A DNA stretch of 25,172 bases from an uncultured Anaerotignum sp. (GTDB lineage Bacteria; Bacillota; Clostridia; Lachnospirales; Anaerotignaceae). Of this stretch, positions 5,271-11,943 are shown piece by piece; position 1 is the stretch's first letter; the number at the start of each line of letters is the position of its first letter. The DNA lies in contig CAJTQX010000011.1 of NCBI GenBank assembly GCA_910578425.1, forward strand, positions 38,654-63,825, in the 5' to 3' direction. A program made the position numbers and the translations under genes. The notes beneath the pieces are model-generated. The model was not told the DNA's origin and did no database searches. It saw only the letters and a program-made list of their open reading frames with translations.

Positions 5271-7391
5271 TTACGCGTTTGTTTCCGCCGCGTCCTTCAT
5301 GGAGAAGTTCAAACGTCCCTGCTTGTCAATCTCCATCAGCTTCACCATTACGCTGTCGCCGACCGCCAGCACGTCCTCCACCTTCGCCACGCGCTTGTTG
5401 GAAATTTTGGAAATATGAATCAGTCCTTCCTTGCCCGGCGCGATTTCCACAAACGCGCCAAACGCCATCAGCCGTGTGATCGTACCCTTGTAAATCGTGC
5501 CCGGCTCAGGGTCGCTCACAATCGCTGTGATCATATCAATCGCCCGCTGCATATCCGCAGGGTCGATACCCTTGATATAGATTGTGCCATCGTCCTCTGT
5601 GTCGATTTCGCAGTTGGTTTCTTCCACAATCTTTTTGATCACCTTGCCTCTTGTGCCAATGACCTCCGCAATCTTGTCCACGTCAATCTGCATAGTCGCA
5701 ATCTTCGGCGCATACGGGGAAAGCTCCTTCCTCGGCTCCGCAATCGCTTTCAGCATAACCTCGTTCAGGATATATTCCCGCGCGCGTCCCGTCTGTGCAA
5801 ACGCCTGCTCGATCATCTCAAATGTCAGGCCCTTTATCTTCATGTCCATCTGGATCGCCGTAATGCCTTCGCTTGTGCCGGCAACCTTAAAGTCCATGTC
5901 GCCAAAGAAGTCCTCAACGCCCTGAATATCCGTAATTTCAATAAAATCGTCATCGGAATCCCCCGTTACCAGCCCAACGGAAATACCCGCAACAGGCCGT
6001 TTAATAGGCACGCCAGCCGCCATCAGGCTGAGCGTAGAGCCGCAGATAGAAGCCTGAGAGGTCGAGCCGTTGGAACTGAGGATATCAGAAACCAGACGGA
6101 TGGAATACGGAAATTCCTCCTCACTGGGAATAACCGGCAGCAGCGCGCGTTCGCCCAGCGCGCCATGACCAATCTCACGGCGTCCGGGGCCTCTGGAGGT
6201 CTTTGCCTCGCCCACAGAGTAACCGGGGAAGTTATAATGATGGATATACCGCTTACCTGTTTCGTTTGTGTCCAGCCCGTCAAGCCTCTGCCCTTCGCTG
6301 ATCGCGCCCAGCGTTGTCACCGTCAAAGCCTGTGTCTGTCCTCTGGAAAACAGCGCGGAGCCATGCACGCGCGGCAGAACATCTACCTCTGCGGAAAGCG
6401 GACGGATTTCCTCAATCCCCCTGCCGTCCGGACGTTTGTGCTCCCGCAGTATCATGCGGCGCACTGTCATTTTTTCAAATTTATATATGATTTCATCTAA
6501 AAGTGTCGGAATATCCGTTTCTTCCCCCAGCATTTCTGTCAGCTTTTCCGTCAGGGCTTCCGCCGCGTCCTCTGTCAGGGCTTTGATCTGCGCGTCACGC
6601 TCCTGTTTCAGCTGTGCAAAAACAGCCTCCTCCATGCGTGCGTCCGTCAGGTATCCTGTCACCAACTGATATGCGTCTTCCGGAATCACATGTTCCGTAT
6701 AAGGAGCCTTTTCCTTGCCTTCCTTCGCCGTAATTTCCTGAATAAACTTCACGACCTGCAAATTCGTGTCAAACGCCAGATGAATTGCCTCCATCATCAG
6801 CGCGTCAGGGATTTCGTCCGCCCCCGCCTCAATCATCATGACCTTGTCCTCTTTGGAGGAAACTGTCAGGGAAAGGCGAGTGTTTTCCCTCTGTTCCGCT
6901 GTCGGGTTTACTACCAGCTGCCCATCGCAGTAGCCAATATTTACGGAAGAAACCGGATCAGTAAACGGAATGTCTGAAATATTCAGCGCGAGAGACGCGC
7001 CGATCATTGCCAGCACTTCCGGAGAGCAGTCCTGATCAACGGACATAACCGTTGCCACAATTGCCACATCGTTCCGGTAATCCTTCGGGAACAGCGGGCG
7101 CAGCGGCCTGTCAATGCATCTTGCCGTCAATACCGCCTTTTCGGAAGGGCGGCCCTCTCTCTTAATGAACCCGCCTGGAATCTTGCCTACAGAATACAGT
7201 CTTTCTTCGTAGTCGATGCTCAAAGGGAAGAAATCAATCCCTTCTCTGGGCTTGTCAGACGCCGTAGCCGTCACAAGCACCGTTGTATCGCCGTAGCGCA
7301 TCAGTGCCGCGCCGTTCGCCTGTTCTGCCACCCTGCCAATCTCCGCCGTCAGTGTTCTTCCTGCCAAATCCATGGAATAGCTTCTAAACAT
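5271..7391 (-). CDS. pnp: Polyribonucleotide nucleotidyltransferase (PNPase)
   Basis: PNPase degrades RNA 3' to 5' phosphorolytically, releasing nucleoside diphosphates, and acts in mRNA turnover as a trimer. The 706-residue protein has the full architecture: first RNase PH domain at about 1-140, helical linker, second RNase PH domain at about 310-540 (PDGRGIEEIRPL and SSNGSTSQASICGS motifs), KH domain with GTRG as its GxxG loop near 560-610, and an S1 domain with MAFGAFVEIAPGKEGLIHIS near the end. I chose the ATG at 7391, which has AAGGAG upstream, over an 11-codon extension that would cover that site. The gene lies downstream of rpsO, the usual order, with a long hairpin in the leader. Confidence 0.98.
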   Translation of the reverse strand: MFRSYSMDLAGRTLTAEIGRVAEQANGAALMRYGDTTVLVTATASDKPREGIDFFPLSIDYEERLYSVGKIPGGFIKREGRPSEKAVLTARCIDRPLRPLFPKDYRNDVAIVATVMSVDQDCSPEVLAMIGASLALNISDIPFTDPVSSVNIGYCDGQLVVNPTAEQRENTRLSLTVSSKEDKVMMIEAGADEIPDALMMEAIHLAFDTNLQVVKFIQEITAKEGKEKAPYTEHVIPEDAYQLVTGYLTDARMEEAVFAQLKQERDAQIKALTEDAAEALTEKLTEMLGEETDIPTLLDEIIYKFEKMTVRRMILREHKRPDGRGIEEIRPLSAEVDVLPRVHGSALFSRGQTQALTVTTLGAISEGQRLDGLDTNETGKRYIHHYNFPGYSVGEAKTSRGPGRREIGHGALGERALLPVIPSEEEFPYSIRLVSDILSSNGSTSQASICGSTLSLMAAGVPIKRPVAGISVGLVTGDSDDDFIEITDIQGVEDFFGDMDFKVAGTSEGITAIQMDMKIKGLTFEMIEQAFAQTGRAREYILNEVMLKAIAEPRKELSPYAPKIATMQIDVDKIAEVIGTRGKVIKKIVEETNCEIDTEDDGTIYIKGIDPADMQRAIDMITAIVSDPEPGTIYKGTITRLMAFGAFVEIAPGKEGLIHISKISNKRVAKVEDVLAVGDSVMVKLMEIDKQGRLNFSMKDAAETNA

Positions 7392-7417
7392 AAATTTTTC
7401 TCCTTTTCTGTTTTTCC

Positions 7418-7483
7418 GCACCATAGATCTTCAGCTTTGTCCACACCCTCATATTTGTGGACACAGATGGAAATCTATAGTGC
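7418..7483 (-). promoter_or_regulatory. Long imperfect hairpin in the pnp leader
   Basis: Two 28-base arms (7456-7483 and 7418-7445 on the minus strand) enclose a 10-base loop. By my count 25 of 28 positions pair, two of them G-U, with three single mismatches. The structure ends 26 bases before the pnp ATG, and no U-tract follows. Enterobacterial pnp mRNA has a long leader stem that RNase III cuts so that PNPase can repress itself. A similar role here is inferred from position and shape, not from sequence similarity. Confidence 0.7.
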
Positions 7484-7522
7484 CTTCTTTTTCTGTAATC
7501 TTTTTCCATTTTCGTTTGATAG

Positions 7523-7553
7523 AAGAAAAGAGAGGAATACCCTCCCTTTTCTT
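7523..7553 (-). terminator. Hairpin with U-rich 3' arm between rpsO and pnp (attenuator candidate)
   Basis: On the minus strand the arms at 7541-7553 and 7523-7535 pair over 13 positions (one G-U) around a five-base loop. The inner part, GGGAGG/CCTCTC, is followed by TTTTCTTCT, so a shorter stem plus U-rich tail could act as a partial intrinsic terminator after rpsO. The tail is interrupted by C, so read-through into pnp is expected. Confidence 0.45.
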
Positions 7554-7585
7554 TATCCTCTGGTTTTCTCAACCGTCTGGTTTTC

Positions 7586-7849
7586 TTACTTTCTCAGACC
7601 AAGCTCTGCAACGATTGCACGGTATCTTTCAATATCCATGTCCTTCAGATAGTTCAGCAGGCCTCTTCTCTGGCCTACCATCTTCAGCAGGCCGCGTCTG
7701 CTGTGGTGGTCCTTCTTGTGCATTTTGAGATGGTCTGTCAGCATTGTGATTCTTGCTGTCAGAAGGGCAATCTGCACCTCGGGGGAACCAGTGTCGTTCG
7801 GTGTTCTTCCAAATTTCTCAATAATTTCCTGTTTGTTGATTGCTGCCAT
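7586..7849 (-). CDS. rpsO: 30S ribosomal protein S15
   Basis: S15 binds the central domain of 16S rRNA early in 30S assembly and contacts 23S rRNA in an intersubunit bridge. The 87-residue sequence has the family core: GRTPNDTGSPEVQIALLTARI, LTDHLKMHKKDHHSRRGLL, and VGQRRGLLNYLK near the C-terminus. The histidine/aspartate/serine cluster that contacts rRNA is intact. The ATG at 7849 has AAGGAGG upstream. It is monocistronic or leads into pnp, with its own promoter about 100 bases upstream and a structured leader that may serve autoregulation by S15. Confidence 0.98.
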   Translation of the reverse strand: MAAINKQEIIEKFGRTPNDTGSPEVQIALLTARITMLTDHLKMHKKDHHSRRGLLKMVGQRRGLLNYLKDMDIERYRAIVAELGLRK

Positions 7850-7880
7850 TTTATTTCCTCCTTAAAAATTCAATCATTTT

Positions 7881-7936
7881 TCTCCGAATCCCCAAAGACT
7901 AAGTAATGGCCGGAGAGTCCAGAAACTGAGTCTTGG
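7881..7936 (-). promoter_or_regulatory. rpsO leader with interleaved stems (possible S15-responsive pseudoknot)
   Basis: In the minus-strand leader, CCAAGACT (7929-7936) can pair with AGTCTTTGG (7892-7900) with one bulged base, and TCTCCG (7911-7916) can pair with CGGAGA (7881-7886). The order is A, B, A', B', so the stems would form an H-type pseudoknot or be mutually exclusive. The structure ends about 30 bases before the start codon. S15 represses rpsO by binding leader RNA in several bacteria, through different structures in different lineages. Confidence 0.55.
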
Positions 7937-7951
7937 TTTTACAGCCTTTAT

Positions 7952-7980
7952 AGTGTACCATATCCCAAATATCTTTGCAA
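7952..7980 (-). promoter_or_regulatory. Sigma-A type promoter for rpsO
   Basis: TTGCAA (7975-7980) is separated by exactly 17 bases from TACACT (7952-7957). The -10 box is preceded by TGG, an extended -10 element. Transcription should begin near 7945, giving a leader of about 95 bases. Confidence 0.8.
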
Positions 7981-8082
7981 GGAGAAACAAAGAAATTTTC
8001 TGTCTTTTCCCTGAAAAATCCCTGAAATCTGCGCTTTTCCGGCGTATTTGTCCGCCATATGGCCCTATGCCCGTCCAGTCTC

Positions 8083-8652
8083 TTACATGGAGGTCAGCAC
8101 TTCTTCCGTAATGCTGCTTACCTGATTCCCGTCCAGCCGGAAGAAAAACGGGATTTTTGACGCATTTTCCAGGTAAGGCTGCATATACTCCTCAAAAACA
8201 GCCCTGTCCTTCGTAGAAATTTTCAGGTCCTCAGCGTCCTCCTCCACAAAATTCCTGTTCCAGTCTGTAAAATGGAATTCAGCGTCCTCCGACAGTGTAT
8301 ATTCGTCTGTATTTTCGTCCTCATTGTGGATATAATAGCCGTTCGGGAAATCCGCTTCTGTCAGCCCCAGTTCCGCCATTCTGTCCGTATCCGCCGGCGT
8401 AATGAATTCCACCGCGTCCAGAACGACCGTCCCATCGTCCAGCCCCCGTATCATTCCGCAAATGTCATAGCTGCTCTGTATCCTCTGCGCAGCGGCGGCA
8501 ATATCCTCGTTCTGTATGCTCTCCCCGTTTTCCGCCTCTATCCCCTGCGTCCCGTTTTCCGGCTCTGCGCTTTCCTTCGCCCCGCCGTTTCCGCAGCCTG
8601 CCAGCAAAGCCCCCGCCAGCATCGCGCCAAGTAAAATATTCCGTTTCTTCAT
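8083..8652 (-). CDS. Putative lipoprotein of unknown function
   Basis: This 189-residue protein starts MKKRNILLGAMLAGALLAGC, a lipoprotein signal peptide with lipobox LAGC at residues 17-20 and the lipidated cysteine at 20. A glycine/glutamate-rich linker follows (about 21-50), then an acidic domain with DDGTVVLDAVEFITPADTDR and a C-terminal segment ending in SSITEEVLTSM. It should be anchored to the outer face of the membrane. I do not recognise the mature domain. The ATG at 8652 follows AAGGTGA. It is isolated between the rplQ terminator and the rpsO promoter; no clear promoter or terminator of its own is visible. Confidence 0.82.
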   Translation of the reverse strand: MKKRNILLGAMLAGALLAGCGNGGAKESAEPENGTQGIEAENGESIQNEDIAAAAQRIQSSYDICGMIRGLDDGTVVLDAVEFITPADTDRMAELGLTEADFPNGYYIHNEDENTDEYTLSEDAEFHFTDWNRNFVEEDAEDLKISTKDRAVFEEYMQPYLENASKIPFFFRLDGNQVSSITEEVLTSM

Positions 8653-8696
8653 GTCTGTTTCACCTTTTCCTGTCTAAAGTCTTTCAGAACTCATAT

Positions 8697-8738
8697 AAAA
8701 AAGGCAGGATATGGAGCATTCTCCCCCTGCCTTTTCTT
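8697..8738 (-). terminator. Rho-independent terminator ending the ribosomal superoperon
   Basis: Immediately after the rplQ stop on the minus strand, AAAAGGCAGG (8726-8735) pairs with CCTGCCTTTT (8699-8708). The loop contains a smaller GGAG/CTCC stem, and further T residues follow. The placement fits the end of the long S10-spc-alpha transcript. Confidence 0.88.
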
Positions 8739-8740
8739 TC

Positions 8741-9283
8741 TTATACCAGTTCTATGAAAACTTCCATCGCGCCGTCGCCTTTTCTTGCGCCCAGCTTCAC
8801 GATTCTGGTGTAACCGCCGTTGCGGCCGGCATACTTCGGTGCAATCTCGTCGAACATCTTCGCCGCCATATCCACCTTTTTGCTTTCTTTTCTCATCTTC
8901 TTGCCGTCAGCGGGTACTTCCGTAACAGGGTAAAGATAAGCCAGAATTTTTCTTCTTGCCGCAAGTCTGGAAGGTTTGTCCTTCTTTACTGTCTTTTTCA
9001 CTTCGTCGTAAACGGTAACCTTCTTGCCGTTTACAACCTCTTTCACGCGCTTGCCGTTGCTGTCTTTCTTCGCAACCTTAGCCGTTACTTCAACTTCTTC
9101 AAAGTTGTCTTTTTCCTTCACAGCAATCGTGATGAGCTTTTCCGCAATTCTTCTTACTTCCTTCGCTCTTGTCTCAGTTGTCTTGATTTTGCCGTGGTAA
9201 AGCAGATTTGTCACCTGGTTTCTAAGCAGTGCCTTTCTCTGGGGCGTAGCCTTGCCAAGTTTTCTGTAACCGGATGCATGCAT
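8741..9283 (-). CDS. rplQ: 50S ribosomal protein L17 (expanded form)
   Basis: L17 is a primary 23S rRNA binding protein near the peptide exit tunnel. The conserved ends are clear: YRKLGKATPQRKALLRNQVTNL at the start with KIKTTETRAKEVRRIAEKLIT, and FDEIAPKYAGRNGGYTRIVKLGARKGD near the end. The 180-residue length exceeds the usual 115-130. A lysine- and valine-rich insert of roughly 50 residues lies between the two conserved halves, as in other Clostridia L17 proteins as I recall them. The ATG at 9283 has GGAGG eight bases upstream. It is the last gene of the superoperon and is separated from rpoA by 196 bases. Confidence 0.96.
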   Translation of the reverse strand: MHASGYRKLGKATPQRKALLRNQVTNLLYHGKIKTTETRAKEVRRIAEKLITIAVKEKDNFEEVEVTAKVAKKDSNGKRVKEVVNGKKVTVYDEVKKTVKKDKPSRLAARRKILAYLYPVTEVPADGKKMRKESKKVDMAAKMFDEIAPKYAGRNGGYTRIVKLGARKGDGAMEVFIELV

Positions 9284-9292
9284 GGTTGAATC

Positions 9293-9370
9293 CTCCTTGT
9301 TCTCCGCGGGACTGACCCCGTCCCCACCGCGCTTCGGGCTTATGTGGGGGCGTAATCCCGGGTAAATATG
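9293..9370 (-). promoter_or_regulatory. Structured rplQ leader in the rpoA-rplQ gap
   Basis: On the minus strand CCCCAC pairs with GTGGGG across about 18 bases. An outer CGGGA/TCCCG pair flanks this, so a two-level hairpin could form just upstream of the GGAGG site of rplQ. No promoter-like boxes were found in the gap, so rplQ is probably expressed by read-through from rpoA. Confidence 0.4.
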
Positions 9371-9401
9371 ATAGTGTCCAATGGCGGACGATGATTCCGA
9401 T

Positions 9402-9490
9402 GTTTATTCATCATATGGATGCTTATTCATCATATGGATGTTTACTCATCATATGGATGTTTACTCATCATATGGATGTTTATTCATCAT
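9402..9490. repeat. 19-bp tandem repeat array starting at the rpoA stop codon
   Basis: Four full 19-bp units lie at 9402-9420, 9421-9439, 9440-9458 and 9459-9477, with a 13-base partial unit at 9478-9490. Units differ at only one or two positions. The partial unit is the last codons and stop of rpoA (Asn-Asp-Glu-stop), so the array appears to have grown from the 3' end of the gene. On the minus strand each unit supplies ATGATGA and TAA triplets. There are no spacers, so it is not a CRISPR. Confidence 0.92.
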
Positions 9491-10439
9491 TGGGGCGCAA
9501 AGAAAGCCCCAGTTCCGCCATCTTGTTCAGTACCTCCTCCAAAGACTTGCGTCCAAGGTTTCGCACCTTCATCATTTCCTCTTCCGTCTTGTTCGCAAGG
9601 TCTTCCACAGTGTTGATGCCCGCCCGTTTCAGACAGTTGTAGGAACGCACAGAAAGATCCAGTTCCTCAATGCTCATTTCCAGAACTTTCTCCTTCTTGC
9701 CTTCCTCTTTTTCCACCATAATAGAAGTATCCTTCGTATTGTCGGAAAGGTCGATAAACAGATTCAGATGCTCATTCAAAATCTTCGCGCCATAGCTTAC
9801 CGCATCGTCCGGCGCGATCGTTCCGTTTGTCCAAACCTCCAGCGACAGCTTGTCGTAGTCTGTAATCTGGCCTACGCGCGTGTTTTCCACAAGGAAATTC
9901 ACCCTCGTCACAGGTGTAAAAATGCTGTCTACAGGAAGCATACCGATTGGCTGATCGTCTTTTTTGTTCTTGTCTGCGCCAACGTAACCACGGCCCTTGT
10001 TGATCGTGATTTCCATATACAGCTTGCTGCCCGCGCCGCCGGAAAGCGTTGCGATATGGTGGTCGGGGTTCAGTATCTCAATTTCGTTGTCCGCCTTGAT
10101 GTCGGAGCCCTTTACTTCGCCCTCGCCTTCCATGTCAATGTACGCAATCTTTGGCTCGCTGCCTTCGCTTGTATTTTTGATCGCCAGACCCTTCAGGTTC
10201 AGTATGATCTCCGTAACGTCCTCTTTCACGCCAGGGATCACGCTGAATTCATGAAGCACACCATCAATTTTTACATTGCTGACCGCAGCTCCGGGCAAAG
10301 AAGAAAGCAGTATCCTTCTCAGGGAATTTCCCAAAGTTGTGCCATAGCCCCGTTCCAGAGGCTCTACCACAAATTTACCGTAAGTTCCGTCCGGTGCCAT
10401 TTCAGCAATCTCAATGCGAGGTTTCTCAAATTCAAACAC
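9480..10439 (-). CDS. rpoA: DNA-directed RNA polymerase alpha subunit
   Basis: RpoA dimerises to nucleate RNA polymerase assembly and contacts promoter DNA and activators. The 319-residue protein has the N-terminal assembly domain (about 1-230, with FVVEPLERGYGTTLGNSLRRILLSSLPG) and the C-terminal domain (about 250-312, with LDLSVRSYNCLKRAGINTVEDL and VRNLGRKSLEEVLNKM). The start is a GTG at 10439, nine bases after GGGAGG. An ATG four bases further upstream is out of frame and opens a three-codon frame only. It sits in the alpha group after rpsD. Its stop lies in a tandem repeat. Confidence 0.98.
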   Translation of the reverse strand: MFEFEKPRIEIAEMAPDGTYGKFVVEPLERGYGTTLGNSLRRILLSSLPGAAVSNVKIDGVLHEFSVIPGVKEDVTEIILNLKGLAIKNTSEGSEPKIAYIDMEGEGEVKGSDIKADNEIEILNPDHHIATLSGGAGSKLYMEITINKGRGYVGADKNKKDDQPIGMLPVDSIFTPVTRVNFLVENTRVGQITDYDKLSLEVWTNGTIAPDDAVSYGAKILNEHLNLFIDLSDNTKDTSIMVEKEEGKKEKVLEMSIEELDLSVRSYNCLKRAGINTVEDLANKTEEEMMKVRNLGRKSLEEVLNKMAELGLSLRPNDE

Positions 10440-10470
10440 TCATTCAAACCTCCCTTTTTTATGATAGAGT

Positions 10471-10494
10471 GCCGTGGGGCGTTTCGCCCCGCGG
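10471..10494 (-). promoter_or_regulatory. Hairpin between rpsD and rpoA
   Basis: GCCG..GGGGCG pairs with CGCCCC..CGGC around an AAA triloop (minus strand), with one C-A mismatch in an 11-position stem. It lies about 15 bases upstream of the rpoA ribosome binding site and has no U-tract. It resembles other triloop hairpins in the window and could be an mRNA processing or stability element. Confidence 0.5.
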
Positions 10495-10526
10495 CAATTT
10501 CTTTGACTTTTCTCAGCAATCGATGA

Positions 10527-11129
10527 TTATTTGGAGTACAGCTCGACGATAAATGTTTCTTCAACAGGAACGTCAATCTGCGCTCTTGTCGGTTTTGCAA
10601 CCACTGTGCCTGTCAGGCCGTCATGGTTTGCGGAAAGCCATTCCGGAACGAGTCTGCCGTCCGTTACAGCCAGTACATCTTTATATCTCTGAATTGTTTT
10701 GTATTTCTCTTTGATTTCAACCACATCGCCGACCTTCACCTGATAGGAAGGGATATCAACGGGCTTGCCGTTTACGGTAACGTGTTTGTGGCGTACAATC
10801 TGTCTTGCTTCTTTTCTTGTTCTGCCGTAGCCCAGACGGAACATAACATTGTCCAGTCTCATTTCCAGCAGCATCAGAAGGTTTTCGCCGGGGATGCCTT
10901 CTTTTTTGGCAATCTTTTCCGCCTGTGCATAGTAGCCTCTGAACTGTTTTTCCAGTACGCCGTAGATGAATTTTGCTTTCTGTTTCTCCCTCATCTGAAG
11001 GCCATACTCGCTCATCTTTTTGTTTGCTTTCAAATTCTGCTTTTTGGATTTCTTATCAATACCCAGAAAGATGGGATCCAGATTCAGGGATCTGCATCTT
11101 TTCAACACGGGAACTCTATCTCTAGCCAT
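10527..11129 (-). CDS. rpsD: 30S ribosomal protein S4
   Basis: S4 initiates assembly of the 16S 5' domain and helps unwind mRNA at the entry site. The 200-residue protein has an N-terminal basic domain (MARDRVPVLKRCRSLNLDP) and the S4 RNA-binding domain at about 95-155, with RLDNVMFRLGYGRTRKEARQIV and HVTVNGKPVDIPSYQVKVGD. It lacks the four-cysteine zinc knuckle of some S4 proteins. The ATG at 11129 follows AGGAGGTG. It lies between rpsK and rpoA, as in many Clostridia and in E. coli; Bacillus keeps rpsD elsewhere. S4 often represses its own operon, so the rpsM leader is the natural place to look for a target. Confidence 0.98.
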   Translation of the reverse strand: MARDRVPVLKRCRSLNLDPIFLGIDKKSKKQNLKANKKMSEYGLQMREKQKAKFIYGVLEKQFRGYYAQAEKIAKKEGIPGENLLMLLEMRLDNVMFRLGYGRTRKEARQIVRHKHVTVNGKPVDIPSYQVKVGDVVEIKEKYKTIQRYKDVLAVTDGRLVPEWLSANHDGLTGTVVAKPTRAQIDVPVEETFIVELYSK

Positions 11130-11146
11130 TCTCTACACCTCCTGTT

Positions 11147-11548
11147 TTATACTCTTCTGCGTTTGGGCGGTCTGCAACCGTTGTGAGGAACGGGCGTCAC
11201 GTCTCTGATGAGTGTCACGTCCAGACCAGCCGCCTGCAGTGCGCGGATTGCAGCTTCGCGTCCCGAACCGGGGCCTTTTACGAAAACCTCGATTGTCTTC
11301 AGGCCGTAATCGGAAGCAGCCTTTGCCGCTGTGTCAGCAGCCATCTGCGCCGCATAGGGTGTAGATTTTCTGGAACCTCTGAAACCAAGCTGACCCGCGC
11401 TTGCCCAGGAAAGGGCGTTGCCGGCAGCGTCGGTAATTGTTACGATTGTATTGTTGAACGTGGACTGGATATGCGCCTGTCCGCGGTCTACTTTCCTTTT
11501 ATCACGGCGTCTGCGAGTTGTTGTCTTTTTCACAGTTTTCTTTGCCAT
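11147..11548 (-). CDS. rpsK: 30S ribosomal protein S11
   Basis: S11 lies on the 30S platform at the mRNA exit region. The 133-residue protein has a basic N-terminal tail (KKTVKKTTTRRRRDKRKV), the core AHIQSTFNNTIVTITDAAGN and LGFRGSRKSTPYAAQMAA, and the C-terminal VKGPGSGREAAIRAL and RDVTPVPHNGCRPPKRRRV signatures. The ATG at 11548 lies 26 bases after the rpsM stop with GGAGG upstream. Length and motifs are ordinary. Confidence 0.98.
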   Translation of the reverse strand: MAKKTVKKTTTRRRRDKRKVDRGQAHIQSTFNNTIVTITDAAGNALSWASAGQLGFRGSRKSTPYAAQMAADTAAKAASDYGLKTIEVFVKGPGSGREAAIRALQAAGLDVTLIRDVTPVPHNGCRPPKRRRV

Positions 11549-11574
11549 TGAACTCTAACCTCCTCCGAAATCAA

Positions 11575-11943
11575 TTATTTCTTCTTATTCGCAACAGTTT
11601 TTCTGGGGCCTTTTCTTGTTCTTGCGTTCGTCTTTGTTTTCTGACCTCTTACAGGCAGACCCTTTCTGTGGCGGATACCTCTGTAACAACCAATTTCGAT
11701 CAGGCGTTTGATGTTCAAAGCAACCTCTCTGCGCAGGTCGCCTTCCACCTTCTGGCTTCTGTCAATGACCTCACGAATTCTGGAAACCTCATCGTCAGTC
11801 AAATCTCTGACTCTTGTATCAAGGCTTACGCCTGCTTCATTCAGAATACGGACTGCGCTGGAATGACCAATGCCATAAACATATGTCAGGCCAATTTCAA
11901 CGCGTTTTTCTCTTGGTAAGTCTACACCAGCAATACGTGCCAT
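11575..11943 (-). CDS. rpsM: 30S ribosomal protein S13
   Basis: S13 sits in the 30S head and contacts the 50S subunit and P-site tRNA. The 122-residue protein starts MARIAGVDLPREKRVEIGLTY, has the helix-turn-helix-like GIGHSSAVRILNEAGV region, and ends with GCYRGIRHRKGLPVRGQKTKTNARTRKGPRKT, the usual basic tRNA-contacting tail. The ATG at 11943 follows AGGAGG. It is the first gene of the alpha group and is preceded by a 262-base structured gap after rpmJ. Confidence 0.98.
   Translation of the reverse strand: MARIAGVDLPREKRVEIGLTYVYGIGHSSAVRILNEAGVSLDTRVRDLTDDEVSRIREVIDRSQKVEGDLRREVALNIKRLIEIGCYRGIRHRKGLPVRGQKTKTNARTRKGPRKTVANKKK

Noticed and set aside
5415..6500. A plus-strand open frame of 361 codons
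   Set aside because: It is antisense to pnp, with an arginine- and histidine-rich translation and no recognisable motif.
9402..9490. A CRISPR array
   Set aside because: The 19-bp units abut with no spacers, and there are no cas genes nearby.
9381..10526. A plus-strand open frame of 381 codons including repeated HHMDVYSS-type peptides
   Set aside because: It is antisense to rpoA. The repeated peptide is only the translation of the 19-bp tandem repeat. No ribosome binding site or domain supports it.
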